A stretch of 64,000 bases of DNA from Strigops habroptila. Taxonomy: Eukaryota; Chordata; Aves; Psittaciformes; Psittacidae. Of the stretch, positions 12,801 through 27,800 are shown piece by piece; within the stretch, counting starts at the first letter, position 1; each line of letters opens with the position of its first letter. The stretch lies in the NCBI RefSeq assembly GCF_004027225.2, contig NC_046358.1, positions 8,091,284 to 8,155,283 of the forward strand, given 5' to 3'. The notes below the pieces were generated by a model, which did not search any database, was not told the DNA's origin, and worked only from the letters and a program-made list of their open reading frames with translations. The translations under genes were made by a program, and so were the position numbers.

Positions 12801-15800
12801 TCTAATGCACAAGCACCTCTCCAATTAATCAGTATTTGTGCTTCACCAAGAGTGAGGCTTTTAATCAGTCTTGTATTCTAGGGTATAACATAACCCTACA
12901 ACATGTGTTTAATCAAGTGTTTTCACAGCAGCTGATTGACAGTATGCATTAAGGCATTAATAAGCAAAAAAGCACATGGAAGGTTGCATGTGAATAGTTT
13001 TGGTTGTGGGTTTTTTGCCTCCCTTTTCTCTTTTTCTAAAAAAGTGTTCTCTACATTACCAGCTATTGCTAAAAACAAAGTGGTTTGTCTCCAAAAATTA
13101 AGATTACCTCACTGCACAATATAAAAAATAAAAAATAACTAAAAAAAAAGCAGTCCCCTACCAAGAAAAAAAAATTGCTTTAATGGCCCAAAATCATCAA
13201 ATCCCTTCTCTAAAGTTAAGGAGGCGTCCCAGTATAAGTCTTGATATCCTCCTACTTGTTTCTATATCCCAAGTAGCTACCTCTTCCACTTGCTGAAAAC
13301 ACAGTTTATAGGTAGAGAAAGGTTGGGAAGGGTGAGAAAGGACACACTGAAAGGGACAGAAGAGACTCCTCATTCAATTAATTTAGGGCTTTTTATCTTT
13401 TCTTACCTTTGCAAGTCTTGCCCTCTTAATGAGATCATTGAGTTTGCGCACAGCAGCCTTCTGCGGGAGACCCTGGATATCCTTGAAAAGATCCTGTGCC
13501 TCAGCTTCAAAGAGTCTTCGATTCTCTGTGTTTCGGAGAGGATTGGACCAGAAGGAGCCAATGTAGACTCGCAGCACCTCTGGAGTGTTGATCACCTTTC
13601 CCAGGGACCACATAAGTGCACCGTAGACCCTCATCAGCTGCTGTGTATCCACTTGGTCAGCCTTATTAAGTACCACTCGAATCTTGTCATCCTGGCCCCG
13701 GAACGACTTAATAGCCTCTGAAAACTCATCGGATATATCCAGCTTATGGGCATCAAAAAGGAGAATGATGCGATCGACCCTCTCGGCAAACCACTGGAGG
13801 ACTTGGCAGAAGTCGTAGCCTGAAGGAAGAATACACTATTACAGTCCTGCCATTCAGAAAAGCAAGCCTCGGAGAATGTAGGGCTGGGGATAGAGAACAA
13901 GGGGATCACAGCATCAGGTGGGGGAAAAAGAGGAGATGGACCACGTGGAGGAGCACATCTGTGGACAATGAGGACAGGCCAACTGTATCCCTCATTTGCT
14001 TAGCCCAGTCTCACTATTACAGCCTTTTTTTTTTTTTTAATCATTGCCCTTCCCTCAACCTTACCATCCATCTCTTACGTCACTATCTTCTGTGCTGCTG
14101 TGAGTTACCACCTCACACCCATGTTTGCTTCTTCCCAGGAGTTCTGGCTCCAGCACAGCGCCCAAGCCAAGCGGGTCTGTGGGGCTTTTATCAGAAGCTC
14201 TCTTCATCGCTGTTAACACTGGCCACTTTGGTAGCACTGCCTATCTGTACTAACAAGGAAAACAGTGCAGGTGCAGCACTCCAGAGTAAGTCAGTAACTG
14301 AAAATATTTGGATTTTAAAACCATTTCCAAACTCTCCTCTTCTTGCATTGCAACACTTGCTGTTATTTCTGCCACAGCAGGCTTGGAGATAGAATTTACA
14401 AGCAAAGTGCCTGTGTTGCTGATGGCTTTGGGGACGTGACAGATTACAGAGCATGAGCAGTGACCATTCTGATCATCTGAAACTTTTTGATGTTCTGAAG
14501 AAAAGCCTATTCTTAGCACCTGTCTGAATGCTTTTATAAGTGCAGCTGGTGTCTAATCCACACAACAAACAGTATTCAGGAGCTGCTTATTCAGAAGTGA
14601 CACATCTAATCTGCAGAGAGTCACCACAAGTGATGCGGCATTGGGCTTGGCACGATGTGACTCAGCTTGTTTGAGTAAGGAAAAGCAAGGTATGAACTGG
14701 AAGCCAGCATCCCACCCCTCCTGTTCCTCTTGGAAACAAACCAGAGCTAAAAGAGGGAGCAGTCAAAATGCAAGGTCTGGTGTAAAGTAACCCAAACAGA
14801 ATCAACGGTTTTGCTCCCAGCAGAATATACTCTAATGCTGATAGCAAAGAAAGCTCAGTTATCACCAGTGAGCCCTCCAGGGTGTCTTGGCTCATTTCCC
14901 AGCTGTGCAAGATAAGCCTTTAAACCTCCAATCCCCCAGCCAAGAAAACCCGCTTAGATTACTCATACATGAGCCAATTATTCAACACTTATACACCTGG
15001 TCCAGATACAAGCAGAAGACTTCATCACTCCTCATTCTCCCTAGCATCTTTTAAACAGTATACGTAAAAGTATATATACAGAGACAATGTAAAGTTGCTT
15101 AGCTTTTCTTAAAACAATTCAGTCAGCATACCTTCAAGCTGTTGGCCTTTAACAGGGAACCCAGAAGCATTTCAGCTTCTTTGCTTTCCAGTAGAACCTG
15201 GCTAGGGCCAACAGCAAGAAAAGCAGACATACACAAAAGTAATAGGAAAAAACGGTGAACTCCAGATTTGTCATAGAGCATACTTGGGTATGTTTAGCAA
15301 TACAGGAAAATACTCAGGCTTCAATCTTTTGTTTAAAAATTACAAATAAAATATGAAATGAAATCCAGAAATTCTAGTTAAAAGAAAGAAAATGTCCCCA
15401 GTTACCTGTGTTCCCTGCCTCTCCTCCCCCCAAAACAAAGATGTCATAAAACTTCACTAAAAATCCAGCACAAAAATGTCAAACCCTAAGGAGAGGGCAA
15501 TGTTGAAAAGGTAGTACTACGATCCAAAAGGATGCAGGTCAGACTCATTAACTGTCTATACAAAAAAAAAAGCCAACATAATCTTTCCCATTAAAAGGAT
15601 TACTTTGTAAGGAATGCAAAATCTGGCCCCTTTCCAGATAATGCTGCTCTGATGCTTTAGCACGTTCTTTCCTGTGACCTTTCCTGTGACCAGCTCCTGA
15701 AGGGGTAAAGGCAAGATGAAGGTAGGAGCATGGAAGAAAGCTGCACAAAACACAGCTGGAAGAGAACTCTTCTTACTTTATACTAACAATCTAATCAAAA

Positions 15801-18800
15801 CCAGTGTGAATAATTTATCTTCATAAAAATTCAGCAGGAAAGGGAGAAGTGATATCTTGTATGTCACTTGCGTGTCACAATGTATTTTCAACAGTGCACA
15901 AATCTGAGCTGTGCAATACCCTGTTCTGATTTCACTCACATAGAAGAAAATATGCTTGAAATAAAACACATAAAGTTGCAAAATGAAGCAAGTTTAATCC
16001 TGTTAAGTTTTCCACAAATTGATAGGTGAGAATGTGACTTATAAGGCTGGTTAAATAAATGTAAACTCCCACAACGTTTGATGGATTTTGAACTGTAAAA
16101 AACCAATTGTACAGTCAGCAAGTGTACGTTAACTAGCAATAAACTTATTTTAAATGTGAATTAAATATTAATGAAGCATTTGCTTTCAGAAAGAAAAGTC
16201 CACTTGTTGAAAACGGGTAAGAAAAAGACCTCATTAGAAAAAAAATGAAAAAATCTATTCGTTTTAATGAAAATGTCATTAGACTTGAACTCATTTTCTG
16301 TACAGATTCAGTAGTTACACATTAGAGTATATCTGAACTACAGAGAAGTGATATATGGTTAAATATTTCAGCACTGAGACACAATGCATTTAGGATCCTG
16401 TCACATACAGTACATGTGTGTGGGGCTTTCAAAGTTGAGCAGTACTAGGTCAACACTGATTAGTTTGGAAAACTTGACCAAAAAAGCCTGGTATTGATAT
16501 TTCTCAGCCTCTTGCTGCTCTACTATGGCTGTTTCTTCAAAGGTTTGTTCCCAGTGACTGATGTCACAGCAATTATAATCCAGCCTGAGGATCTATGTTT
16601 CACCAGGTACAACACTGACTTGCAAAAGCGTATTAGAAAGTCGCAAGTCACCCTTGTACCCAGCTAAGGAACAGAGGAAAGCAGGGATCCACCAGCTGCA
16701 CTGCAGAGCTATTGAGCTTCTCCCAAGCTGCAGAGGGGGAGTGAGCTGATGCCTCTGACAGAGGCATAACTATTGGGTATCAGTAACAGGCTGAGCAGAA
16801 ACCACAGAGGAGAATAAAATGAAATAATGCGGAAGAGATGAAAAAACTGGAGAGAAACTGCACGTGGTTACCAGCCCTGGAAACACTGATAAGAGGAACA
16901 ATCATGAGCTCTCATGTGTCACCAGCACAGGGCAAAGTACCAGCCCCGTGCATGACAGCCACCAGCCATACTCAGAGATAGCTGTACAACTGTGCAGAAT
17001 GAGCGTGGGTCAATTTTCTGTTGCCAGTTAGCAATAAAGATTTAAACAAACAGTAGGTTTCCCTTGGGAACCCAAGGTAAATGATTTCTGACTTGCCCAT
17101 ATACCATCTCCTAAAGCTTTTGCAATTCAGTAAGCAATTAGGGAAGCCTGACGGGCTCCACCCATCCTGTCTGAGCACAGACAAGCAGTGTCTAGTTCTT
17201 CTACCCCTGGGGCCAGCACTACTGGCACAGCAGAAGAGAGGAGGCTCTCAGATGAGTGCAGCCATAAGGAGGCCCCAAACTCTGAACAGTGCCCAGTTAC
17301 CAGATGAACCAGGGGTGGGCAGAGTACTGCAGTGATCCCACCTGCCATTTCTGCCTAAGTACCACACAACCCAGACTACAACACACAATTTAGATGTGGA
17401 CAAACGCAGCCTTTCCCCCATGCCCAATCTGCTGTTCTTCTAATGCTTTCTCACAGGTTAGCACCTAAATTTCCCAATCTTTCAAACAGAGCTCAGTCCC
17501 ACATGGGAAGATGCACTTTTTGCTGTCCAGGGTGGAAGATTCCAGGTATGTTAATGAAAGCCTGTCTTGATTCAGCACTCCTGGGTAGCACTCTTACTGC
17601 ACTCGTGTTGGTGGACTAATCCTAAGGAGAATGTACAGTCTCTCAATGCAAGGGAAAGCCTGACACAATGCTGCAACTATATCCATCACCTTACTTAATC
17701 CAATTTTCACAAGCCAGCTTGAACTGAGAAGATTGTGTTTAAGTAATTCCAGTTCTAAAAATGCAAGCTAACCAATATCCTCCACGTTCCTCTGAGCTCT
17801 TTCCTCATACTACTTGAAACCCTTGCCTTCATGCCACTCAATCATGAACCAAACCCCTCCTCCCTTTCTAAAAGCAGTTCCTCCCCACACCCTGCTAGAC
17901 ATTGCTTCTCCTTCCTCCTCTCTTTATACTCATTGTTCATTCTAAATCTTGCAGATAATACACACATTTCTGCCTGACATGGGCTTTGTGAATGTCACTC
18001 GTGATGCTACAGAAGCATCACGGGTGACGTCCACTGGGATGAGCATTGTCTGACTGCAGACAATGCTGGCACAGGTCTGCACATTCTCCTGCAGCCACTT
18101 ACACAGCCCCTGAACTGACAGGCCAGAAGCTTCTGGCACATCCTCCTGCCAACAACAGAAGCGGGAAAGGTGTGCCAAGAGATACAGCATTGAATGTTGC
18201 ACCCTGTGTATATTTTTGACCCTTCAGAAAGTGATCGACTCCTTCATCCCGACTCCTTCATCCATGGCCTGGATGCTTTCCAGAGTTATAAATAAAACAT
18301 GCTGGGAAATAGCGCATATCCTGCATTTTTACATCATCCCTTTACTGTTTTCCTGCTTTTAAAAACTGAAAGTTAACATTTGATTCCTTTCTTGGTCTCA
18401 GGAGGCTCACAAGATCATGAAAAAAAACACTAACAGCAAAGAGTGAAGGTTTTACACTGAGGTTCTGTGATGTTATTCTTCCATCAAACATATTAAAACA
18501 TCACCAGTAAGAAAAGTTGCTGCTCAGCAATGTTAGAAACAAACTAAACTTCTAAAAAGGTAATTTAAAAACTCAGATATGAAGAGACACCAATAATGTG
18601 CAGAATAGAAACACTTAATCTAGCGTGTTATTAAATGCCATATTCCATGAAAAAAAATCTCATCTTGTATATATTTAGAAAACAGCAACAAGATTAATAA
18701 GGAAAAAACCAAACAAACAAAATCAACCAAAAACCAAACAAAATCACGAGAGAAATAGAAAGAAATTAAAAGCTTAAAAAAAATAAATTGAACTACAAGA

Positions 18801-21800
18801 TTTTGAAGCACAAAATTGTGAAATCAGCACAATTCTGGAAAAAAAAAAAATCTTAAGAATCACCCTTTAAAATTAGAGCTTTCCTGGTGAGCACAGACAA
18901 GTATTCCTATGTTTAAGTCTGTAATCACCTTCACAGTGAAATGAAATGGCAGTTCCCATAATGAAGCACCCAGCTGCAACCTTTTCCAGTGAGAAGCAGC
19001 CAGCGAATTTAAGGGGTAACAACACACATTCTTGTAGAAAAAAAGCTTTGTTCGCCTGAAGGTGTACAAACAGAACCTTCTATGACAGAGGCACATTTAG
19101 GGGCAGCAGAAAATATCTTGTAGAATCCTGCTTACATTTGCACACAGTGATTTCAAGAGTAATCTAAGCAACTCAAACTTCAAAACATGCTAAATTAGAC
19201 TTGCAGCATAAATACGTTGAAGTCAGCCTGACTCCTTCAGGAAGCAGGTTAAACAGGCCTTGCTGCATGCAGCACCACAGGACAAGTTGAGTTTGTATTC
19301 CACAAAACCACCTGTGTGGAAACTGCATAAGTAGTCCAAAAGTCATATACAGGAAATGCATCTGACTATGCAGTATTTCAGACATGGGTGAGCACAGTAT
19401 TGCCTAATCACAAAAGCATGCAATATGTGCATGCAGTAGGTCCATGCAAAGACTTGTAGGTACTCCATGTATGCTGATGTCTAAGTATAGGAAGCCTTAA
19501 ACCTTGGCAGCAGTTGCCCTGCAAACGTGGGGCACAGAGAACCGTACTCTAAAGCTAACCCACCAAAACCTTACTTATGGTACAACCACACTGGTTAAAG
19601 CTAAACCACACTTGCAATAAAAGAACTGTGCCAAGTTACGTATTCAAGACAACCCTTAGCACACGTAAATAATCATGAAATCTAGTCGAGTTAAAGCCTG
19701 TGAAACAGGTAGGAGTTTGAGGTTATTGCTGAGCACTGTCAACTTACGTGAAAATCTAACATACCAAAGGGCAGGCGAGCTAGGCCACAGAAACAATTGA
19801 TAAGGCACACACAATCAAGAAACAAAGTTTCTGAACAATAAAGGAACAACAGTCATATGTTTTGTAAAGCTTAAAGAGCAATTCTAGATGGCAGTGAAGA
19901 GCCACGGTCCTTTAAGCAACTACCAGTGAAACAATCTGGAGTGAAACACAACTCTGTCCCACACGTGCAGCCTGGGATTTCCACAGCAATCCCTAATAGC
20001 GTTCAATTTTGTCACAAAACTGGTCACTTTTTCAGTGGCATATTAATATGATGTTCTAGTTTTCTGCTTATTTCTTGTTCACTTCCATACTGCTATGAAA
20101 GTGGCAACAGATACTTGAATGCTGCCAAGCATCGTTTTTCCTTGATTTAACAAGCAGAGAGGGAAAAAGATGCACCTAATTTTTCTTGTTGGAGGAAAAA
20201 AGGGAGCTAGAATCCACAACAGACAAGCACAAGTAGGAAACTTAAAACCATCTTTGATTTTATCAGACTTTCTGTGTAAACCGAGACTTAAACATTTTGT
20301 GGACATTATGAGATTTTTCAGGATTAAAGATCTTTAGGTATATACTTGGTTATTTCCACCTACAAATAAAAGTGCCAACATGCAGTATTTGTTTTATTTA
20401 TCTGATTTCATAGTATTTAAGCCTTTGCTTGCTCAGATGTAGGCCACTCATGCTGTTCATCTCTACTAATTCACCAATATATCACACTTAGAAAAACACA
20501 GCTCTCTCCCCAAGATGAATGCTTTAGGAATAATAAAGAGGACAAAACCCCCACATTCTGTCACTGAACAAAGAATCCAGAAACATCTAGTAGACCAATT
20601 TACTAAGCAAGCATAGTTTACATTGCAGTCCTAAGAATTTAGTCTCTTATTCTGTCAGTGTAATGGAAAGACAAGACTATGGTTGCATAGTTGCCATATA
20701 TTGTACTTATTCCAGGATTTCCTCAAAAAAAACCCGAAGTGTGATATGTTAAAGAACTGATTCTTTTGCCTTCCCACAGACATGAAACACACAAATTTCC
20801 ATTTCTTAAGCAAAGGTCTGAAAATGGTGGGCAGCATAAGCTACACACTGGATCATTGCCATTTACAACTCCACAGAAATCTAACACGCACTTCAATGCA
20901 GCTGAAGGAAACAAGAAAGTTATTTACATTATGCCTTTTTGTTTTAGTAGTTTCTCAGAGACAGCATGATTTTTTAAACAGCATGCTAAAAACAGGGTTC
21001 GGTTCTTTACAGAATTTTTATTAAAAACATGCTAATTCGCTCTTCTTGTTGCTACCTTAATGCTTTCGACTGAAAATTATATTACAGTATGACTAAGCAA
21101 CCTTAAGAAGCAACACTAGCAACTGTGCCTACAATAAAAGCACCTTATTTACAGCCCAACCCCCTCAGTTATTAAACATAACCAGCTTGAAGAGCTATAG
21201 GTATTATGAAACATTCATAATTCATGAACTCTACATTCATGAACTTCAATAGTATATATGAGCCTATTTTTACTTTGTGGAAAGCAATTAAAATGATGGA
21301 AATAAGGCTTTTTCTCAGAGTGTCAAAGCACTAATCAGTCAACAGACCATGCAACCATAGCCACTTGCAGCCATAGCAGCAGGATGATAGCAATCCCAAC
21401 CCCTCCAGTTTCCAAGAGAAAAAATTCCAAACCCTACATCCAGCCTTAAACTTGGGTTTAATAGGCATTGTAGTAAGATAGTTTGGGACACACCACCATT
21501 CAATACCACTAAAAGAAGTCCTCAACAGATGAGGATGATGACTTGTCCAGTGTTGTTTTCAAACCCTGCAACTCACCTCTGCTGATGCGCTGCTTCTCTC
21601 CGGAAAGAATGCCAGGGCTGTCGATGATACTGATGCTCTTCAGTACCTGGTTAGGTAACTGAGAACACATGAACCTGCAGGAAAGGAGGAGGGAAAAAAG
21701 AAAAAGATATTAACAATAGATGGAGCTCAGGTGTAGATTGTCCCCTGAGAGCTCCCCTTTATGCATCTGCTTTTAGAAAGATTCATGTGATATTTAAAAA

Positions 21801-24800
21801 ATAATAATCTCTGAAGTCCTAATGAACCCTGTATTTGACAGCTGTACATGTGTAAGAAAACAAAATGTAAACAGAGAGCTTCTCATAAAAGAGATAACAC
21901 AGGAAAACCTTGTAAAAACTATGTCTGAGTGCTGACGGAATTCCAAATTTTGCAAGAGCTGATAACATTGGCCATATATACAACACTAAAAAAAAAAAAG
22001 ACTCCATAAAACAAACATTTTGCTATGACCAAAATTACTACACACAAGAAAGAATTACTCATATACTCCTACTTTTACCCAAATTCAAAGAGATTCAAAA
22101 GAAAAAGGAAGCAGACAGAAAAGCCTTACTGACAATATGGGCAGGGGGATTGGAACCAGATGATCTTTAAGGTCCCTTCCAACCCAAACCATTCTCTGAT
22201 TTTATGAATATGTTTATATTTCAGTCACTGGCAAGTCACCTTCTCACCTGCTCTGGAGTTTGTGGAGGACTGAAAACAACACTATTTCTCCCACAACCCT
22301 AGCCAAACCTTTCACATTGTCAGAACCAAGAGTTCAAATTACATACAGCATGCTCTAAACAATAACCTCCTGCCTCTTTGGAGACAAATTCAATGGTGGT
22401 ATCATGAAAAATAAATAACTCACGAGGCCTCCAAGAGTCATGCAGAACACTGTGTGTGTTAAACACAAGCTACTGTGATGCTTCTGGGGTAGTTGATGAC
22501 TGAAGAACTTCACCTTCCTTCATCATAACTGCCTTTAAGAGATTTGCATAAGAGTTTAATCTTCTTATCGGGCAGCAGCTGAAGACTGTACTAACAAGCA
22601 CACAACGTAACCTACCCTCCTCCTGTGACGCTGCCCAGAGGCAGCCCAGCACAGGATCAAGTTGCAGGTGCAGGCTGTAAGAAGCCCTGCGTTAACCCAT
22701 CACTTTAGAAAGCACACTGCCTCAATGGTATCACAGACAGCAAACCTTAACTGTGCCAAGGTCAAGCAAGAACTTTAAGACCAAAGATAACCTGAGTTAG
22801 GCAGAAGTCAGGCAAATACGAAGTACAAAATGTAACAGACAGCTTTTGTTGTAAGAGAAGCTATTGTTGGATAGGTCACGATCCAGATGATTTAAAGGAA
22901 ATCAGGAAGAAAAAAAATCCTTACACCTCGCTTCACCTTGTTTTTTGGGTGACCTTGTAGTCATGAGTCCGTAACAAAAGCACACAGCATCCCTTCTTGG
23001 GTATAACAGAAAGAGCATCATCAGCTAGACCTCTCCCTGAAGTTCAAGAGGGAATAAGGAAACAACAGCCATCTTGGCCTGATAAAACCTTAAGGTATGT
23101 AAACAGCACTAGCCTTTTTGGTTTTGTTTCTATTTCGGGTTTGGTTTTGTTTCTTTTTTTTTAGTGAACTACCAGGTATAGAAAATACTATATGTCTAAA
23201 GCAAACTCTTCCACTAAGGCTAATTTTCTACTAACTTAAGAGATGCTTTTGAACGAGCAGTGAGGTATTATTCAATAAAATAACTTCTTTTTTAACTTTC
23301 CTAAACCTAAAGGAGACACTATATTAAAGCAAACACATTTTGTGGAAACATAGTGGATATGCATAAGCCACAAAGAAAATACATTTGACTATGTCAACCA
23401 TTACAAAAAAATTACATCATTAATATGCACAACATGAAGTAGCTTTCATAAATTTGGAAGTGTCAAGACTGAATTTTCATATATAAATATATATATATTT
23501 AATCATTTAATTTCAACCTTAGAAGCCCAGCACTTATTTAGTATCACTGAGATGCTTCTAGACCTATCTTACGGGAAGATGGGCACCATTATTTCAGCCG
23601 AACAATACAGTAGTATTTTGATTTAGGCATTACCCAGAATGGAGCAGCTGGAAAAGGCTGTGCAAGAAAACACAGGACAACAGGCCTCAGAAATGTAAGG
23701 ACACTGCAGTCTTCACAGCAGTTGTTAGTGGGAAAGGGAGAAATAAAGTATATAGGAAAAGGATATGAAATAAAAAGATAAACTCTGAATTAACTGTCTA
23801 ACTTTTAGAATATAGCCATAATCTACAGAAAACAGATGGGTTAAAAATCTTACATCAAATTCATATTTCGGACAAAATTGTAATGCTAGCTATATTTGAA
23901 TATGTCTTTTCAACATCGAGATTTGGCTCTGAACCATTACTTCTTACATGACCTGTATGGTAAGAGCTGCATCATAAAAAGCAAACTACATACTCTTCAC
24001 TTAATGAAAACAGACATTCATAAAAAAACGCATTACAAACATAGTTGTGTGAATGATATGACTGTAACTGCTTATGACACATTAGATCTTTGACGCTGTT
24101 GTATTATAAAACTATTGTTAAAGAAAACTAGCATTATTAGACTATCTACATTACTTATACTCCTTTTTGTGTCCATTCAGATACCCATTAGAATAGCGCA
24201 GGACCATACATTTCTTCTCAGCAGCATCAATTTACTTCCTGATCATCTGGTATGCTGCAATATTCTTTTCTCACTTACTTTAAGCTGCACCCAAGGGCAC
24301 ACTACGTCCTGTCTCCATCCCCTTCGCCCATAGCTTTCCTTAGAAGTACCCAGGAGAAATAAAGAAACAAATTCCTCCATTCAGGAGCCTTACGGAGACC
24401 TCTATCACAAGCAGTGAGACACAGGGGGAAATAAGAAAGGGTCATGGAAAAAAGAGGTAACATCAATGAATTAATGCAGCTAATTCGTAAGTACCAGCCT
24501 TGATTGTGCTACTGTGTTCCTGTTTGGTTTTAGTTTCTCCATTACCTCAGCCACTGTTTCCTTTCATGTTACATTTAGATAAGAAAGGCACTTAACTTCG
24601 CAGCCTAAGTGTCCATAGCCTTAAGTTCTTCTGTAAAGTAAAACACTAGGATTGGGAAATAGTTTTCAAAACAAAAGTGGGAGTAAGTGGGGTGTGTAGA
24701 GAAAAATCTACTAAGACTGTAGTGAGAAATGTAATATTGGGTATAAATGATTGTCAGCAATGGCAAGTGAGAGAAGGAAAAGTAAAATTATGACTGCAGG

Positions 24801-27800
24801 TAAGAACAGGGAGAAGTTATTCAAAGATACTGAACTGAAGGCTAAGACATTTTCAACTAGGTGAAAAAGGAAAAAGAAAGGAGTTGACAAGTCTTGAAAA
24901 ACCAGCAATATGATCAGAGTGGCATACTGAGGGTGATACTAAGGGTAAGTAAGCACATAGATCTCCACTGAAAAGCTGAGGAGCAAACATGACTATTGGA
25001 GAAGATAAGGTCACCCACAGCACTGTTGTATAACAGTATCACAGTCACCAAAAGAACTGGAATAACTTAGTCGGTTACCTTGAATGTACATCTTTTTAGC
25101 TAGCAAATAATCTATCTTGCATAAGATTCAGAACCTGACACAACTAGCTGGACAGATGATTTAGCCAAAAAATTATGTGTATACCATTCACCCAAACAAA
25201 CACATAGCATTATTAGATGTTCTGTGCAAATATCTGACTATTGTGCAAAATACTATTTACAGTATAATTATATTAATTTTTCATATAAAGCACAATGGTG
25301 GGGAAAGGGAGAAACAGAACAGTGACCTGGAGGACAGCACTTAGCCAACAATCTTACAGAAGGGGGTCTTGGACCACAAAATTATTATTTAAAATGGGAG
25401 TTGGCTGCAGCTTCTCACAGCACATATTTTTACCACTCTGCAAAGTGATAGCCCAGCCAACTATAAGCAGCTATAAACTTTCTTCTGTGAATAAGCACAG
25501 CAAGAGATAAGACCATACATGACGAACTTTTAACACGCATGCCAGCGATTTATCAGCCAAACAGGAAAGTTTATTGTTAAAGGAGAACTAATTTAGATTA
25601 GTTGGCTTAAAAAGCCAGGCCTCCATGTCAAGTTACCATCAAATACAGGAAGAAAACAAGGTGATTGCTCACACAATATGAGCAAAGTTATTAATAACTT
25701 TTAACTGGAAATATTTAGCCTGCTAATATTAAGTTACCTATGGCAATATCCACAGCCCCTAAACAAGTCTTCCCTGTTTTGCAAATACACAGCAGCCATC
25801 CAGAAGCTAATGCTATCATCCTGGTTTGTGGGACTGCTTGAAGACCACCTAGTCAAAATTAAACACTTAACAGCTTGAATGTGTATTTATCCAGAAGGCA
25901 TATACAAATTAAAAGACAGAAAGCAAACAGATCTCACCTGTTCAGGAAAGCATTTCCAAAGCGGCTGAGTTTGCGGAATGGCTTCTTAGGATCAACAACT
26001 AGGGCATTTCCAGGAACATTTCCTTCTGAATCTCCATACATCACAGCAATAAAAGAATCTGTGGTAGGCTCTGGACCAATCCGCATGCCTGGAAAGTCTT
26101 GTTCGAGCAGGTATCTAGAGATGGAGAATACACTATATAACAGAACGAATGACTGGGAACTATGGCAAAAGCAAATACCTATAAATCACTTGAAAATTCC
26201 CAAGCATATACACACTCTAGAATAATAAAATGATATCTTTCTTGCATTCCATTATTTCTGTTAACTAGGGAGAAAGAAAACCAAACCAAACCAAAACAAA
26301 CAAAATCAACTGAATTCCAGGTTTTCCACAATGACTAGGTAAAATGATAAAGTAAACCCCTTTACAAAAACAGGCCAAAAAGAAGTATTCCCTCAACTGC
26401 AGGACCTGAACCATTCACATGGATGCTTCTACCAATAATCCCAGTGCTGTAGGTTACACTACTAGACATTGCTGCTTTTGCGTGTGTTCTCAAGCCTAAA
26501 CAAGTGCTGCTGGTACTAAAAGGAAGTGGTTTGACACAGCACATAAGCAGCATTAGTTTGCTGAAAGATCTAACCCTTCAATGAACTCAGTATGATTTTA
26601 ACAACTTTAACTCACCTTGCCACAGGCAGCAATATCACAGTTACGAGGCAATAGTAAAATCTGTTTGGCAGTGAGGAAAGGATTCTTTTTCTTTTGACTC
26701 ACATATCAAAAAGGAATTGTTAACTAAGTCAGAGGTGCAGAACTTGAGGTCTAATGGTAACATACTTCTGAGAGGCATCAGGCAGCGCTGTACCAACAGA
26801 AAACATCTTGCATCTCCTTTGAGTAGTCCACAAAGAGATGCAGAGAACACATACTCGAAGGACCAAGTCTGATAACACCAAGTCTTAACTTTCTGGGTAA
26901 CAAGGTCTCGAACAAAGGATGTGCATGTTTAAATGCTAAAACTTAACGGAACTGGAGCATGTATTCACAGAAAAAGCTTATCTGCATCCCCTCCTGGATG
27001 TCAAGTGAGAAGCAAGAGAAGCCCCAAGCCTCCATCTTACAACGTTCCTCTAGCCTATATTATGACAACTGCAACTTTTCAAGAACTGAAGCAGATAACC
27101 CTTCTTAACTTTAAAGCATGAGTGCTGTTGTCCTCATTCACAACAGCACCATCACGAAAATATTCACCTCAAGGCTAAGACTAAAGTGTTTCCAAGTACG
27201 CTGTAATGTGACATTACAGGAACATTAGAATTCTCCAATCGAGTCATCTCGTACTTATTAATTCCATTGGTTCAAAGTTATCGTGGAGTTCTTAAAATAA
27301 ACCCACAATTCTGACCAACAATTTAACTTTACATAATCAAAGCTGCATTTAAGCAAGAATTCTTCTACAGGTACAGGTGATGGTCCTACATCCAATGACA
27401 GCACTAGTTAGCACTAACTAACTAGAGAGCACATCTATATAGAGTACATCTATATTAACAACAGTCTTCGAATAATAGGTTTGTTCTGGCTCTTAATCCA
27501 ACAGCCCTATGCCTGTTCTGCTATAATTCCATAATTCAATATTGATTTGAGAGGACTTGCAGGCTGCTTTTGCTGAAAAAACTAAAACAAAAACAAACCA
27601 AAAACATTTTACAAGGTGTCTGTACTTGCTGAACAATCTGTTTGCCTTTAAATTCAATACCCAAACATTCACAGGCTTTAACAGATCAGTGCACAGAAGC
27701 TGAATTTAAGGAAGTAAACATACACTACACATTTCAAAGATCGTTTTCCACTAGCCTTACCAAACTGGCTCAAATCTGTGACATGGGAGGCTCAAAGCAT

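Larger units (their letters stand above)
13820..21576 (-). other. EHD4 intron 3
   Basis: 7757 bases. Mostly AT-rich unique sequence. It holds the palindrome cluster at 17994-18137, annotated separately. The sequence from about 14040 to 14960 is somewhat more GC-rich but shows no recognisable exon. Confidence 0.85.

Noticed and set aside
12341-12881. 110- and 132-codon frames in EHD4 intron 4
   Set aside because: Overlap on opposite strands, no homology and no splice-site support.
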